A DNA stretch of 64,000 nt from Riptortus pedestris (GCA_019009955.1 CM032231.1:89758501-89822500); one strand, 5' to 3'. Positions 11,423 through 25,734 are shown, counted from the first letter of the stretch. Notes: generated by a model not told the origin, from the letters alone. Made by a program: numbers and translations.

Positions 11423-12096
11423 AGTCCGTCACGCAGGGGCTGCGTAAACTAAGCAGATTTCCCATGTGAAGTTATACAATAGAGAAATTGGATACTGGTA
11501 ACACAACACCATCGTGATTAAATACAAACAGTAATGAGAAATCTTTCAGTTAATTAAAATAAATTCCCAGCTGAAACGGCTTCTGAATTGTAAGAATAAT
11601 ATATATTTTAATAACTCAAATTTTAGTAGTCCAAGAACTAAAGAAGGGGGGGGGTGGATGAACAGAACGTATTTCCATAAATCTCACAAAGTAACGAAGG
11701 TAAGGTAAGGTTAGAAACGACAGGTAAGGTTAGAAGAGGCTTCCACCTGAGCCGAGAAGTTACGAAAATGGCCGACCTAATCCGACCACATGTCTTACAG
11801 ACCTCATAAAAATGCAAATATCTCGGTTAATATTCAAGATAAAGAATGAATGTATATAACAATATTTATAGTAAATTTAATTTGCAATAAGATTGGTTCT
11901 ATACAATTTTTCGATCCGATGCATAATGACGGAGATATTTCGAATTTTCGAAAATCTCCCCTCTAACCCCCCCCCTTCCTCTCACCCGATTTGAGCCATT
12001 AACGAACTTGATCTGTCTTTTTACATAAAACGGTTAAATATCGAGTTTCGTAACGATCAAACAAAAATTGCGACCACTAGAGCGTTAACAGACATA

Positions 12097-12153
<57 letters not shown>

Positions 12154-12266
12154 GAACGGACCTCATTTACGACATCTCCGGGGTAAAATCGATGAACATT
12201 TGAAGAAATTTTTCGAAAATGAGTACGACCTCAATAGCTGATTTCCCTTAAGGGAAATCTGCTAAA
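11423..12266 (+). mobile_element. HTE copy 5 (gamma type, complete)
   Basis: Both hairpin ends are intact: GTCACGCAGGGGCTGCGT at the start and GATTTCCCTTAAGGGAAATC plus TGCTAAAA at the end. The gamma 5' third has the repeated GGTAAGGTTAGAA patch (11698-11735) and a G-run at 11646. The (TA)n array spans about 12097-12149. Flanks are A-runs on both sides. Confidence 0.85.
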
Positions 12267-13974
12267 AAATAGAATACTGAACAGTAAGTGCTACTGACTT
12301 TGTAGAAATAGACTCTAAGATAATATTGGGCATTTTTTTTTGTTTTTAACAATAAGGACCGTCTAATTGTGGACCCCTTGCCTCCACAAGCCCTCCCTCA
12401 GGACTTGTGATTCCAAATATCCGCAAAAGATAAATACAACAGCTAAATCCATAACCACAATACAAAAAAGCACTGTTTTCAATGAGAGAAACAGCGCTGA
12501 GATGGAGCTCGTCACCGGCGTATTTAAAGCTGTGCTTCGGGAAATATAATCTTGGTCTCTATTCTGTTGGGGTCATTCTATTAACATAAATAACAACCTC
12601 ATGCAGTCTTTAATAACGCAGGCATTATAATTGGTTAGTATATATAACTATAATTCTGGGCAGTGAAGAGGAAGAGTTCTGCCTTGTAACACAAATAATG
12701 AAAAATATAATTGTTCTAAATTCACACTTACCGTTTGCAAACTATTGCTACACATTGCGATTCATTATGAATAACATAATTCACATTATTAGAATGTATT
12801 CAGTAGTTCCTTTCATAAGTTATCAGGATAATTATAATCCCCATCATTGATTTCGGTTATACATATTGCACTACAACATTGTTTGACAGCAGACCTTCGT
12901 ATGTAATTGTAATGGCCCGATACTGTTGCAGTGTAGTCTAAAATCGTACAGACTGTTTTTGTACCCTTCTTAGTATCTATAACATTTGCAAATTATACAA
13001 ATATTAGCATGCAATATGAACAGGTACATTACATGGACCAAACAACATCTCCCGCCATCAAACGCAACTTTTTCTTTAGTTTAATACTTTTTCTATTGCG
13101 GATGCGATTCTCAGTTCTGTTTGCAAGGTTTCTGCAAAATCATTTCCGACGAGCTGTGAAATGCTGCCTTTAATGTATTTTTATGATAAGAAATCTGCTG
13201 AACTATTTAACCAGATTGGCCTACTTATTCAGTTATAGAAAACAACTTTTAATAATTCACTATCATTTTTCAAAAGAGTTTATCTATTTGCTGTATCCGA
13301 AAGGTTTAAGAAATATGTAGTCTTCGTTCAGAGGATTTTCTTAGGGCTGACTATTTGGTACCTGGGTTCTCGGCCTTGAGTCACCAATGTCCATTGAATG
13401 TGAGATGGTATCCATTCCATTCATGTCATTTTGGGTAACCTCGGAATATTCTATCCCTGATTTTTCAATAAAACATATCTGTTTATAGAATGCAATTATT
13501 ACTCATCCAGTTCTGCACAAAATTTATCTAGCGCTTAGCACTTTAAACGACTACAGAGTTGCTAGAACGTACCTTAATAAATGGGTAATGGTGATTCAAC
13601 TATTCAGTGAGTACATGCCAGCTGCTCTCAAAATGGTGAACTATAGTCCTTGAAAGCCTTAAATAATTTTTTTAAAGGCCTACATGTCTAATTACTACAT
13701 TCTATCAACATTGTTCTTCGCTCCCAGCAAAACCGAACCAACATATCCGTTAGTCCCTCGTATGCCGGTACTAGTATATAAGAAAGTCCCTAACACCTTT
13801 CTTATTATCATGATCTAGCAAATCTAGTGAAATGTAGAAGTTTCTGATATCAGATATTTCTTCTTTGGTTTCAGACAGCATTCTTTAACACCGGCCCTTT
13901 TGGCATTTTTGATTTTATTTTATTATGTATGAAAGGGAAAGTGGTCGTAGTTTCGTTACAAAATGCTTTCACTT
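12267..13974. other. Mostly unassigned DNA
   Basis: Contains one dispersed repeat (12476-12560). Otherwise I see no terminal repeats or coding signal. Confidence 0.4.
12476..12560 (+). repeat. Dispersed repeat shared with 15043-15127
   Basis: About 85 bp are nearly identical to 15043-15127 (shared blocks GAAACAGCGCTGAGATGGAG, TATTTAAAGCTGTGCTTC, GGAAATATA). One frame is open in both copies and reads ETALRWSS-PAYLKLCF, so this may be an exon-like fragment of an unrecognised element. No function can be assigned. Confidence 0.6.
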
Positions 13975-14065
13975 AGGCCGGCAGTTGAGCCTGAAGCTAA
14001 AGCGTTAGGTCAGTGGATTAGATACCAAGGATGGCCGGATCGAAATCCCGAAAGATCAAAAAGTT
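13975..14065 (+). mobile_element. tRNA-derived SINE head
   Basis: The order GGCAGTTGAGCC, GCTAAAGCGTTAGGTC, GGATTAGATACCAAGG, GGCCGGATCGAAATCCCG has the spacing of a tRNA-like pol III promoter. GATCGAAATCC approximates the B box. It resembles the heads of insect tRNA-derived SINEs. No clear body or target-site duplication, so a solitary or decayed copy. Confidence 0.5.
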
Positions 14066-14339
14066 TTACTCTCAAACTACCAAACAAAAAAATTAAATGA
14101 TTTCTTTGATAACTATTTTCAAGTTCCCTCAGTTCTTTTAGATCCTTAGGAGTTAATGTGCGAATTGTTTCTCAATCCTAAGTCTTGAACGTTGGATACT
14201 TGTAATTTTGAGTTTCTGGAAGCGGCAATTCTGTGGTCCCACAACCATGTTACCCACTCAGGGGAATTTTTAGTTTTAACTTGTATTATTCTACTCCTAC
14301 AAAATAATAAAAAACATTTCATTCCTTTCTTAAGTACCT

Positions 14340-14630
14340 TTTAAACTATATTCCGTATTATTTATTTATTTATTTGAGCTTCGCAGCTTTGGCGATGTTG
14401 CTCTAAAATAAAACTTAAAAAACAAAACAAAACTCAAATAAAAACAAAACAATACAAAAAAATAACAAAATTAAACAAAACATAAATACGTAGAACATAG
14501 AACACAAAAGGAACACAAAACACAAAAGGAACATAGAACTCAAAAGGAACACAAAACATAAAAGGAACATAAAACACAAAACATAAAAGTAACATAGAAC
14601 ACAAAACATAAAAGGGACAAAACATAAATC
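14340..14630 (-). repeat. Retroposon 3' end and A-rich minisatellite
   Basis: The minus strand reads GAGCAACATCGCCAAAGCTG, CGAAGCTC, then AAATAAATAAATAAATAA: a retroposon 3' terminus with a tetranucleotide tail. Beside it, 14497-14620 is a degenerate tandem array with a unit close to GGAACACAAAACATAAAA. The two cysteine/phenylalanine-rich frames on the minus strand here are translations of this array, not genes. Confidence 0.6.
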
Positions 14631-14729
14631 CGTATTATTAATTGTGACAATTAGCGCGTATCATATTCCCACTCACAGCCACAATTAATGTGTTGTCAGA
14701 CGTCCATGTACGTTCGTGAAATTTAGATA

Positions 14730-14816
14730 CCCATAAGAGTGTATAGGTCACGCTTGATATGTCCTTTCTAACAATTTTATAATAATGGATTCCTTGGAAG
14801 GATGCCAAATTGGATA
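14730..14816. repeat. Dispersed repeat shared with 32377-32468
   Basis: Shared blocks are CCATAA, TAGGTCACGCT, GTCCTTTCTAACAA, TTTATAATAATGG, TCCTTGGA and AATTGGAT, in order and with near-equal spacing. See 32295-32468, where the same repeat lies downstream of a TATA-like sequence. Confidence 0.6.
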
Positions 14817-15042
14817 ATACGATCACTCATAAAGGTCGCAGTTTTGATTCCATGTCACTCCAACACGTATATTTCTCTTCTTTTAACTAAAATTCGTTTG
14901 GAAACAGTCACGGTATTTGGAGAAAAAGGGCTCATATAACGTCAGCCAATTAATTAAAAGTCCCTGCTCGTCAGAATGGTTTATTTCAACCTCTAAGCTC
15001 TTTCACAAAGTTAAAACTTCCAACTTCAGAGATACTGAACAG

Positions 15043-15127
15043 CTTTCAATGAGTGAAACAGCGCTGAGATGGAGTTCATTGCCGGCTTATTTAAAGCTGT
15101 GCTTCTGGAAATATAGTCTTGGTTTCT
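15043..15127 (+). repeat. Dispersed repeat shared with 12476-12560
   Basis: The second copy of the 85-bp repeat. Its open frame (within 14917-15129) ends in ETALRWSSLPAYLKLCFWKY. The frame is conserved between the copies despite nucleotide changes. Confidence 0.6.
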
Positions 15128-15282
15128 AAAAGCGATTGTTATACAAAATAAACCAGTATAACGGAGATTGACATACATTTCACCTGATATGGCATAAAAA
15201 CCACTTAAATTTCAGAATGGGTCTGCTTAATAATTAAACAGCTGATAAGATACGTTTCTACCTCCACTGTTGTATTCCTTAC

Positions 15283-15905
<623 letters not shown>

Positions 15906-16971
15906 TTTTTCTTTAGCGGATATTTGAAATCATAAGCTCATCCAGGCAAAAGGTATTAAATAGATTGTCGACACCCCGTCTCCAGTCAACCTCAATTCTA
16001 GTGCGTTCAATATGACTATCTGAAAATGATAGCCTGCTTTTGGTCAGGGATAAGCATAATAAATAATAACTCAGTTCGTTGTCAATAACAGTTCACTTCT
16101 GAAGTAGGAATGATTGCAATATATCTTATTTTTTTAATGCAATTTTCGATATATTCACTTTAGCTGGTATATTCGAACTGTCACTCATCCTCCTGAATAA
16201 AAAGTCTGAGGTCGTGATATCTGTGAGGTGTGATCTCGAGGTGCTTAGAAAGGAAACAACAATATTATTTCATTTAAATTATTTTAATTTTTAGAGAAAA
16301 GTGAGCTTCACCTGCTCGTAGCTTAACCCAGGTACCTTGTATTTTATTCCTATGCTCTATCATTCAGTACCTCTACTCTGAGATCCTAAATTTCTCAATA
16401 TATAGTAGGTCGTACTGAAACTTAAGAATAGCTATTTTTAGGTCACTCCTCGGCGTCAAGATATTTCTTAGTCGGGTGGCGTTTTGCACCAAAACTTAGG
16501 TAGATTTATTGGAGATCTCCGAATTTATTATCTGAGTCTCTGGTACCTCCAGGCATTGTCGTGTTTAGGAAGAATGCTCCCCTTGGGAGCAGGAAGTATG
16601 GATAAGTACGACAGTTCCTCATAAACACAATTATTTCCTAACTCAACAGTCGGTCTTTTAATAGTACTTAAAGTAATGAAAACGTACTTAAGGTGAAGTG
16701 GGAACTAACCGAGCAGAAATACGGAAAATAGTGGAGAAGTTGCATTGGTAAGGGACACTCTAGCCGAGCCCTTCCTAACAATATTAGTGCAATGGGTTTC
16801 TTCAGGTTTACTCTATTTCCATTACTATTTTCTGCACCACTTCTCAACTGCCACTTCTTTCTCCGCAATGTTCTTTATATTCCAAAATGACGCCAGCTAT
16901 TGCTACGATTTCGGTTGACGAAATATTGCAATTAGAGTGTTCTCTACAGTTGCCACCTGATCTTAAAAACA
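15906..16971. other. Unassigned DNA
   Basis: No terminal repeats, cross-matches or convincing frames. The short minus-strand frames at 16668-17205 carry no motif and partly overlap the next HTE copy. Confidence 0.35.
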
Positions 16972-17922
16972 AGTCTGTCACGCATTGGCTGCGTAAACTA
17001 AGCAGATTTCCCTTGTTTAATAATAGATAACCTTGCATACAGCTAACACAACACTACCGTGAATATTAAGTAAATAAATAAAAACGGTAATAAGAAATCG
17101 TTCCTCTCCCTTTCCAGCGGGAAGCTTCTTAAATGTAAACAAACAAGTCAGCCAACGGCTCACCGTAAAGGAAATCAATAACTGAAGCATATCAGAATAT
17201 AACATATCAATTTTATTGAAAACTATTTACTATATCTAGTACTGTAATTTATAATGAATCAGAATAATTTTTATCTCAATCAATCAAATTTTAGAAGTCC
17301 AAGAATTTAAGATGGGGAGGGGGTCACAAGAACATATTTGCAAGTATCTCGTGTTATAAAGGTCTCTTGAAAACAATATTTGGTATTTAAGCTTAAAATA
17401 ATGTGATTTATTATATAACAGAATATGGTTTATGTAACACGAGTAAAATTGGGGGTTTACTGAATGCTGATAACTGAATAATGCAAATATCTCGGTTAAT
17501 ATTCAAGATAGAGAATACATGTATATAACAATATTCATTGTAAATTTAATTTTCAATAAGATTGCTTCAATAGAATTTTCGGTCCAACGTATAGGGACAG
17601 AGACATTTCAATTTTTCGAAATTCCTCACCTCTAAACCCTCCCTCCCCCTGGACCGATTTCAGCTGTTAATAAACTTGATAATTCTTTTTGCAAGAAAAC
17701 GACTAAATATCGAGTTTGGTAACGATTAAGCAATAATTGCGACCGCTAGAGTGTTAACAGAGAAATTTATATATATATAGTTTTGAACGAACCTCATTTT
17801 CGTCATCTCCTGGGTAGGATCGATGGGCATTTGAAGAAATTTTTCGATGATCGCAATTTTTGATGAAATTTTTCATGAGTACGACCTCAAATGCTGATTT
17901 CCCTTAGGTGAAATCTGCTAAA
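16972..17922 (+). mobile_element. HTE copy 7 (beta type, complete)
   Basis: The start is AAGTCTGTCACGCATTGGCTG (hairpin weakened). The full beta 5' third contains AAATGTAAACAAACAAG and TTAGAAGTCCAAGAA. The array is very short, (TA)6 at about 17769. The palindrome is altered to TTTCCCTTAGGTGAAATC and followed by TGCTAAAC. An internal duplication CGATGATCGCAATTTTTG lies near 17850. Confidence 0.8.
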
Positions 17923-19130
17923 CATTCTTAACACATCCTTATAATCGCCGTGTATGACCACGTAAAAAAAATTATATTAATTGATCTATAAGACTAAATT
18001 TTCGATTAATTGTTGATTTTTTAAAGAGTAAATGTCTACTGATGTGTGGTGAATATTGATGTCCATAGTTAACAACCGCCATTTAAGAAGAATTATATGT
18101 ATTATTAACTAAACCATTTTATGTTTTAGTACAAACATTGAGTCAACGACATGGCAAATGGTGATTGGAAGAAATTTTCGAATTCTATATTGCCACCTTT
18201 GTGATATTTTCCTGTAGTTGTAAAAACACATATGACTCTCAGAACTGCATGCATGTCATTCAGTTTTATAAATGAAAAATTACTCGTATCAGTGTAGACT
18301 ATGCCATTTAGTATGTAATTATATAATTACAGTAGACAAGGCCATTGTCTATCTATTATATACAAATGTAATATTCTCTGATATCAAGGTACAAACTCCA
18401 CCGAAATTCTACCGCTTGCACAATGTTGATTTTAATTGAATACAAGTTTACGGCTATGAAATGGAGATTGACTGAAAGACGAGGAGAAATAGAGAAACAA
18501 GTAGACATTTCAGTGAAATTATGATGAAAATTGGGCGGTGTAAATAGTTATGCTCTGTTGGTTATAAAATGAGAATGCGGGTCTATCTCTTTGTATTTCT
18601 CCTCCACCGAATTAATTTCGCTCAACGGATTTCAGAGAAGATGGAAGTCCTCCGGATGGATCTAAATTAGGGATTAACAGTTATATTATAACTGAAAGAC
18701 AGATATTTCTAATGATTTTACATTAATGTTTGATCGTTTCTGGTTCGAAAATACAATCAGTTGCAGAGCACTCAAATTGATATTTCAGTATTTTTAATGT
18801 TTTATGATTTAGAATGGAACAGAATATCGAAGAATAGCTAAATAAATACTTTAAGAAATTTGTTCCCTTCAGTTATGTACTAAAATCAGCATTGATCACT
18901 TATAGAGCTAATAATTTTAATATTTTGTCATTTAATATAGTTTTTATTTTTCTTTATAAAAATAACAAACTTAAAATTTAATTTTCTTTAGAATGATATA
19001 GATAAATGTTGTAATTACAATATCACCTAATTATTATTATGCAATTGTCGGTCTACGTATGGAACCAAGTGCAACTTCTCTTTATTTTTTTGCAATTAGC
19101 TTCTAACTTATTGTTCATTAAAGGCTTAAT
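17923..19130. other. Unassigned AT-rich DNA
   Basis: No coding signal or repeat structure recognised. Confidence 0.4.
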
Positions 19131-19290
19131 TTTTTTTTTTTTCCATTGGCATTTGGGTTGTCTCGTGGAGGTCCATCAACAACGTAAGGATATACAAAGT
19201 CACACACGCTCACTCTTAAAAATCCTTTTATTATAGGTTGAACACTTTCGTGGAAACCTGCTCCATCTTCAGTGCTCTTTGACATATGAA
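19131..19290 (-). mobile_element. LINE-like retroposon 3' end
   Basis: On the minus strand: CACTGAAGATGGAGCAGG, CGAAAGTGTTCAACC, GTTGATGGACCTCCACGAG, CCCAAATGCCAATGG and then an A-run of about 13. A CACTGAAGATG...CGAAAGTG hairpin-like motif before a poly(A) tail is typical of LINE 3' UTRs. The last 90 bp are homologous to the fold-back insertion at 36915-37032. Confidence 0.6.
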
Positions 19291-20084
19291 ATACATAAAA
19301 TTTTAATGGATTCTTTTAAACACATAAATAAATAAATAACACAAAAAGTCAAGAGAAAAGTAACATGCTTTATATAACAGTCATCGTTTAAAAAATAAAT
19401 TTATTATGTATATATAAGAGCAAAAAACATAAAGTAATGGATTGCCAAAGTTGTGCAAATGATATAAACAACTAAAATAATATGGACTTGATCAATAAAT
19501 AAATATTAAATCACTAATAGAACTGCCTACAAATGAAATGTACTTGACATCCTGAGTCCTAGAGTTGATTCCTATTGAGACGAGATCTCCGGCAAGTCCG
19601 ACTACTTGTGCATCAATAGCCGTCGATGGAACGTGCCTACCACCGACTCGTATATTGATATTGTTACGTTTATAACCAAAATAATAAACCTTGATTATTA
19701 GGGTTCTTTTGGATTGCAAAATTAAACACACAAACATTGGCGTTTTTATCACTGCACAATTTATTTGACGATGCACTACACATTTGGTAAATTATTCTTC
19801 ACTACTACTCACAATATACACTGATAACTTCACTTCTCATTGAACATTTCAGTAACACACGGTCACGAGAATAACTAAAGTTTACAAAAGTTTATGGCAC
19901 TGCACTGATTTTCACATAAACCCGGCACTCCACTTACCTTTACAAAAAACACGGTACCGCACTGATCTGCACATAAACAAGGCATTACACTGATCTTCAC
20001 TAAAGCAATGCACTATTCATAAGCTCTAAGTACTTTTCACAAATGCTGCACTGACCACACTGTTATTCGCTAGTAAGAAAATAA
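19291..20084. other. Unassigned DNA with a possible old coding fragment
   Basis: A 94-codon minus-strand frame (19492-19776) covers a locally GC-richer patch and encodes RVGGRHVPSTAIDAQVVGLA; I do not recognise it. Next to it, 19880-20050 holds loosely repeated GCACTGATCTTCACATAAAC-like motifs, about four copies. Together they could be part of an unidentified transposon. Confidence 0.35.
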
Positions 20085-20742
20085 AGTCCGTCCCGCAGGG
20101 GCTGCTTAAACTAAGCAGATTTCCCACGTGAAGTTTTACAATAGAGAAGTCTGCCTAATAATAACAGTAGTAATAAGGAATCTCTAAACGTATTCACGAG
20201 GGATGTACAGTTACGAAAACGGCCGCACTAGCTCTCAGCGGAGAGTCCCGAACATAGCCGACTCCTGCCGACCACACACACCTTACAAATGCAAATATCT
20301 CGGTTAATATTCAAGATAGGGAATAAATGCATATACCAATATTTATAGTAAATTTAATTTGCAATTAGATTGATTCTGTACAATTTTTCGATCTGACGTA
20401 TAGTAGCGGAGATATTTCGAATTTTCGAAAATCCTCTCCTCTAAACCCCCCCCTCCCACTGGTCTGATTTCAGCCGTTAACGAACTTGATCTTTCTTTTT
20501 ACATAAAACTACTAAATATCGAGTTTGGTAACGATCAAACAAAAATTGCGACCGCTAGAGCGGTAACAGACAAATTATATATATATATATATATATAGAT
20601 ATATATATATATACAGTTTTGAACGGACCTCATTTTCGTCATCTACTAGGTAAGATCGATGGACATTTGAAGAAAAATTTCGAAAATTCCGTCATGAGTA
20701 CAACCTCAATAGCTGATTTCCCTTAAGGGAAATCTGCTAAAA
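20085..20742 (+). mobile_element. HTE copy 8 (alpha type, complete)
   Basis: A compact copy with GTCCCGCAGGGGCTGC, AAGCAGATTTCCCACGTGAAG, the short alpha 5' third (ACGGCCGCACTAGCTCTCAG), an intact core, interrupted (TA)n at about 20578-20612, and an intact palindrome followed by TGCTAAAA. Confidence 0.85.
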
Positions 20743-21010
20743 GTAGAACAAACTAACAGTCGGGTTGAGCTGGGCAGTTTTATAGACTTGCGGCAAGTTC
20801 AAAGAGAAGGGTCCAGACTGGCCGTAGCCTAGAACATTCCTACATTGCTTCTGCATGGTTGCTTTCATTTACTTCTTAAATTCTTGATTAACTCTGCCTG
20901 ATTTTTCAAGTACGCAGATTTTGCAAAAATATTATTGTATATTGTTCCTTTCTGATCCAGATTTGTTCTACCAAATCTATCTTAAATTCTACTGAGTTGT
21001 CTTCTTGGCT

Positions 21011-21136
21011 TTTTAGCAGATTTCCCTTAAGGGAAATCAGCTATTGAGGTTGTACTCATGACGCGATTTTCGAAATTTTCCTTCAAATGTCCATCGATCC
21101 TACCCAGGAGATGACGAAAATGAGGTCCGCTCAAAA

Positions 21137-21199
<63 letters not shown>

Positions 21200-21675
21200 T
21201 TTTACCGCTCTAGCGGTCGCAGTGTTTGTCTTATCGTTACCAAACTTGATATATAATCGTCTTATGTAAATAGAAAGATCAAGTTCGTTAACGGCTGAAA
21301 TCGGTCAAGGGGGAGGGGGGTATAGAGGGGGAGAATTTCTAAAATTCTTAATATCTCCGTTATTAAGCGTCAGATCGAAAAAGTGTATAGATGCAATCGT
21401 ATTGCAAATGTAATTTTCTATAAATGTTGCTATGTACATTTTTTCATTATCTTGATTATTAACTGAGATATTTGCATTTTTTAGTTTTCGGTCTTCAGTA
21501 AAGCCCCACTCCTACTCATCTCATATTTTCAATATTCCATTATGTTATGAAGCACTTTATTTAGAGCTTAAATACCAAATATTGTTCTCATTGAACTTTT
21601 AAGTTTTGAGATAAATGCAAATACGTGGTGCACGTGGGAAATCTGCTTAGTTAACGCAGCCCCTGCGTGACGGAC
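21011..21675 (-). mobile_element. HTE copy 9 (beta derivative, complete ends)
   Basis: The palindrome end begins at 21011 (TTTTAGCAGATTTCCCTTAAGGG). (TA)n lies at 21138-21196, and the G-rich patch at 21310. The 5' third keeps TAAATACCAAATATTGTTCTC but is shortened before GTGGGAAATCTGCTTAG and the 5' hairpin end at 21675. Both flanks are T-runs. Confidence 0.85.
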
Positions 21676-22039
21676 TTTTTTTTAGAACATGTATCAGTTG
21701 CTCAGATGCCTTAGGGGAAACGTTTTCTTCTAATTTGGCTGTTACTTTTTATAAATCTTTCCCAATATATACTCATTTTAATATATGTTATTAAAAACAG
21801 AGGACATGTTGTTTTTTTTTTTATTTTTGTTGATATCAATAATTATCTTTTTGTTTAATTTATTTTTGTTTCTATTTCTACAAAATGCTACCAAATGATA
21901 GATATTATGCTCTTACTAAATATCCATTATTACTGAACACAACATCTCTTTACATTAACAAATTATATGTATCATGAATATTAATTTCTTGAGACTAAAT
22001 GGTATGGGGAATACATTTTTCAAAACGCGGTACAAAAAA
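21676..22039. other. Unassigned AT-rich DNA
   Basis: T-rich tracts only. Nothing recognised. Confidence 0.4.
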
Positions 22040-22709
22040 AGTCCGTCACGCAGGGGCTGCGTAAACTAAGCAGATTTCCCATGTGAAGTTTTACAATAGA
22101 GAAATCTCCATTCTGGTAATACAAGCCCACCATGAATAAATACAAACGGTAATAAGAAAACATTCAGTTAATTTTAATAAATTCCCAACTGAAACGGCTT
22201 CTGAATTGTAAAAATAATTTATTTTTTAATAACTCAAATTTTAGTAGTACAAAAACTAAAGAAGGGGGGGGCGGCGTATGAACAGACAGTATTTGCATAA
22301 ACCACACAAAGCAATGAAGGTAAGGTAAGGTTATAGACGAACGGTAAGGTTAGAAGAAGCTTCCACCTGAGCCGAGTACTGACGAAAATGGCCGATCTAA
22401 TCAGAACGAACAGACTTAAAAATGCAAATATCTCGGTTAATATTCAAGATAGAGAATAACTGTATATAACAATATTTATGGTAACTTTAATTTGTAATAA
22501 GATTGGTTTTATACAATTTTTTGATCCGATGCATAATAACGGAGATATTTCGAATTTTTGAAAATCCCCCCTCTAAACCCTCCCCTCCCACCCACTGGTC
22601 CAATTTCAGCCGTTAACGAACTTGATCTTTCTTTTTACATGAAACGATTAAATACCGAGTTTGGTGACGATTAAACAAAAATTGCGACCGCTAGAGTGTT
22701 AACAGAGAA

Positions 22710-22775
<66 letters not shown>

Positions 22776-22899
22776 TTGAACGGACCTCATTTTCGTCATC
22801 TCCTGGGTAGGATCGATGGACATTTGAAGAAATTTTTCGAAAATCGCGTCATGAGTACGACCTCAATAGCTGATTTCCCTTAAGGGAAATCTGCTAAAA
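22040..22899 (+). mobile_element. HTE copy 10 (gamma type, complete)
   Basis: Both ends are intact. The gamma 5' third has GTAAGGTAAGGTTA at 22319 and a G-run at 22264. Core, (TA)n at 22709-22772 and palindrome GATTTCCCTTAAGGGAAATC are all present. One of the best copies for a consensus. Confidence 0.85.
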
Positions 22900-23476
22900 G
22901 TAATTTCCGTATATGAGACCATATGGTAAATTGTTTGCATTCCAAATGAATAATGTTTAATATATATCAAGTGGATGGATAATTTGTTGTGAGATACTCA
23001 ACACTTTTAATAATACTTAGATTCCGGAAGTCTGTTTATTTCACTTTTGATAGGATATGGGGACAACATAGAACATTTAAATTGCAGTCGGTTACTTTCG
23101 ACGAGTCCCCGTCCCGTTCGGTTATGAGAAAATGGATGAACGATCACAAATTAAGCACTTAATACATTGATATACGAAGTCATGATGGACTCACTAAAGC
23201 CCCTGCCAAATTCCATTAGTTAGGCCAGTACCCAATGCTATTCTGTATTTAATTAAGTGTCTGTCAACAGTGGATTGTAGAACCACTTACTCACATCATG
23301 TGTCCACTGTGCGACAAATATCAAATGCTGCCGAAGTGTAAACGTAATTTAAAAATGACTCAAAATTCCAACATTCTGAAATGCTTAATGCATCCATCAA
23401 CATTTCGAAATGATTTAAGCATTGCATTTTTCTATAATTAAAAACTTAATATGTAAGTGTACAGCTGAACTTAGAA
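22900..23476. other. Unassigned DNA
   Basis: No coding signal or repeat recognised. Confidence 0.4.
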
Positions 23477-24165
<689 letters not shown>

Positions 24166-25290
24166 AAAAATATATATATATATAAAACTTTCCCTCAACG
24201 TAAATTATACATTCTTTTACAACAGTGCAATAAAGTAAAACCTACATTGTAAAAAAACTGTCTTCTTCCCCATATTTGATAACTTCCACTCCTGGCTTCA
24301 TGAACATCACGATATTATATTTTTTATATTTATGCTATGTTTTACCTGTTGACCCCTCTTAAGGAATAGTTAAGTAGTTAAATTCACTCTGAAGGAACAA
24401 ACTGATTACTATCAGTTGGGGTTATATTAGGAAGTATTACAAAATCTACCTGACTGTAGGCCTTTAATACCAACATGTGATTTTTTAATAAATTTTATTT
24501 CTTTACTCCGGAGGAGGCACACTTGACGGGGTGAAACATTTAGAGCTGTAGTTTAACCTCTTAAATTATCACGATGAATGGTTTCTCTCAAATGAATTTC
24601 ATTTTATGAATATAGCAATATATTATTCGGGGGCGTCTATATCCTCTCGGCAGGATACCTCAATAAGTTGAGGGCAAAAAACGGAGCAGATTCGACCCAT
24701 GCAAAAAGAGAAATGAAGTTCATCTATTGGCAACCAGAGCGTGCTAGTGTTGAGCCATAATGTGAGCCTAAGTAGAGACTCCGTCTGACTTCCGATCTTT
24801 CATCTGGAGACAACTTATTCCAGGTCTCGTGTGGTTAATGTGGAATGTGATAATGATGATGATTTGAAAAATCGACTCACGAAAAATTTTGGTTGGAATT
24901 TTTTCGGGAGGGGAGGGAGATCTAGGTCTAAGGTCTGCAATGCCAACCGAAATAAAAAAAGAAAAAAAAAACAATGTTCTTTCTTCTGTAAAATAATTGT
25001 CGGTCCATTAGGCATCCTTTGGAGGAGTCTTTCCCAACATAATAGAATTAGTCTTGCCTTGAAGAGGCCATTATAATAAATTTGTTACAAATGAGGCGGG
25101 AAGCGTGACCGCACTATTATAGCCTCCAATTCACTCCCTCTCTAAATTTTATCACTTCTCTCCTATATTTAGCCTCCATTCATAGATACCCCCAATTCAT
25201 AGGGCTTTTTCCATTAATAATTAATACATTCTAAGCACATCCAATGGGTGGCAAAGCAACACAAACTACTTCTTCATAAGAAGTGTCCCC
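24166..25290. other. Unassigned DNA with a poly(A)-tailed segment
   Basis: Around 24777-24976 the + strand ends in CCAACCGAAAT followed by a mixed A-run, as in a retroposon 3' end. No target-site duplication found and no domain recognised in the frames across it. The rest holds nothing I can name. Confidence 0.35.
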
Positions 25291-25725
25291 ATATGTATAT
25301 ATATATTTGTTAATTCTCTATTGGTCGTAATTTTTGCTCGAACGTTGCCAAACTCAATATTTAAAGATTTTATGTGAAAAGTAAGATGAAGTTTGTTAAA
25401 GGCTGAAATCGGAGCACTGGGAGGGGGGGTTAGAGCAGGGGAATTTCGAAAATTCGTAGTTATGCGTCAGAACTAAAAAGTTATACAATTAATCTTATTG
25501 CAAATGTAATTTTCTATAGATGTTGTTATATACGTGTTTTCTTTATATTGAATATTACCCAAGATATTTCTATATTTTAGTTTTGGCCATCAGTAAACCC
25601 CCACTCCTGCTCATGTCATATTAACAATAAGCTGTTGTATAATTCAAGGTTAAATACCAACTATGGTTTTCATTGAACTATTACTTTGTGATATACATGT
25701 AAAAACGTTATGTGATGACGCCATC
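25291..25725 (-). mobile_element. HTE copy 12, truncated at both ends
   Basis: It starts at a short TA run (25291), continues with TTCTCTATTGGTCGTAATTTTTG, the core with AGGCTGAAATCGG and the G-run at 25419, and ends near CCCCCACTCCTGCTCATGTC and the following beta segment. No hairpin at either end. Confidence 0.7.
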
Positions 25726-25734
25726 AATTAGTAT

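Noticed and set aside
13975..14065. A functional tRNA gene
   Set aside because: B-box-like sequence is present but the cloverleaf arms do not pair convincingly and there is no clear anticodon stem. It fits a tRNA-derived SINE head better.
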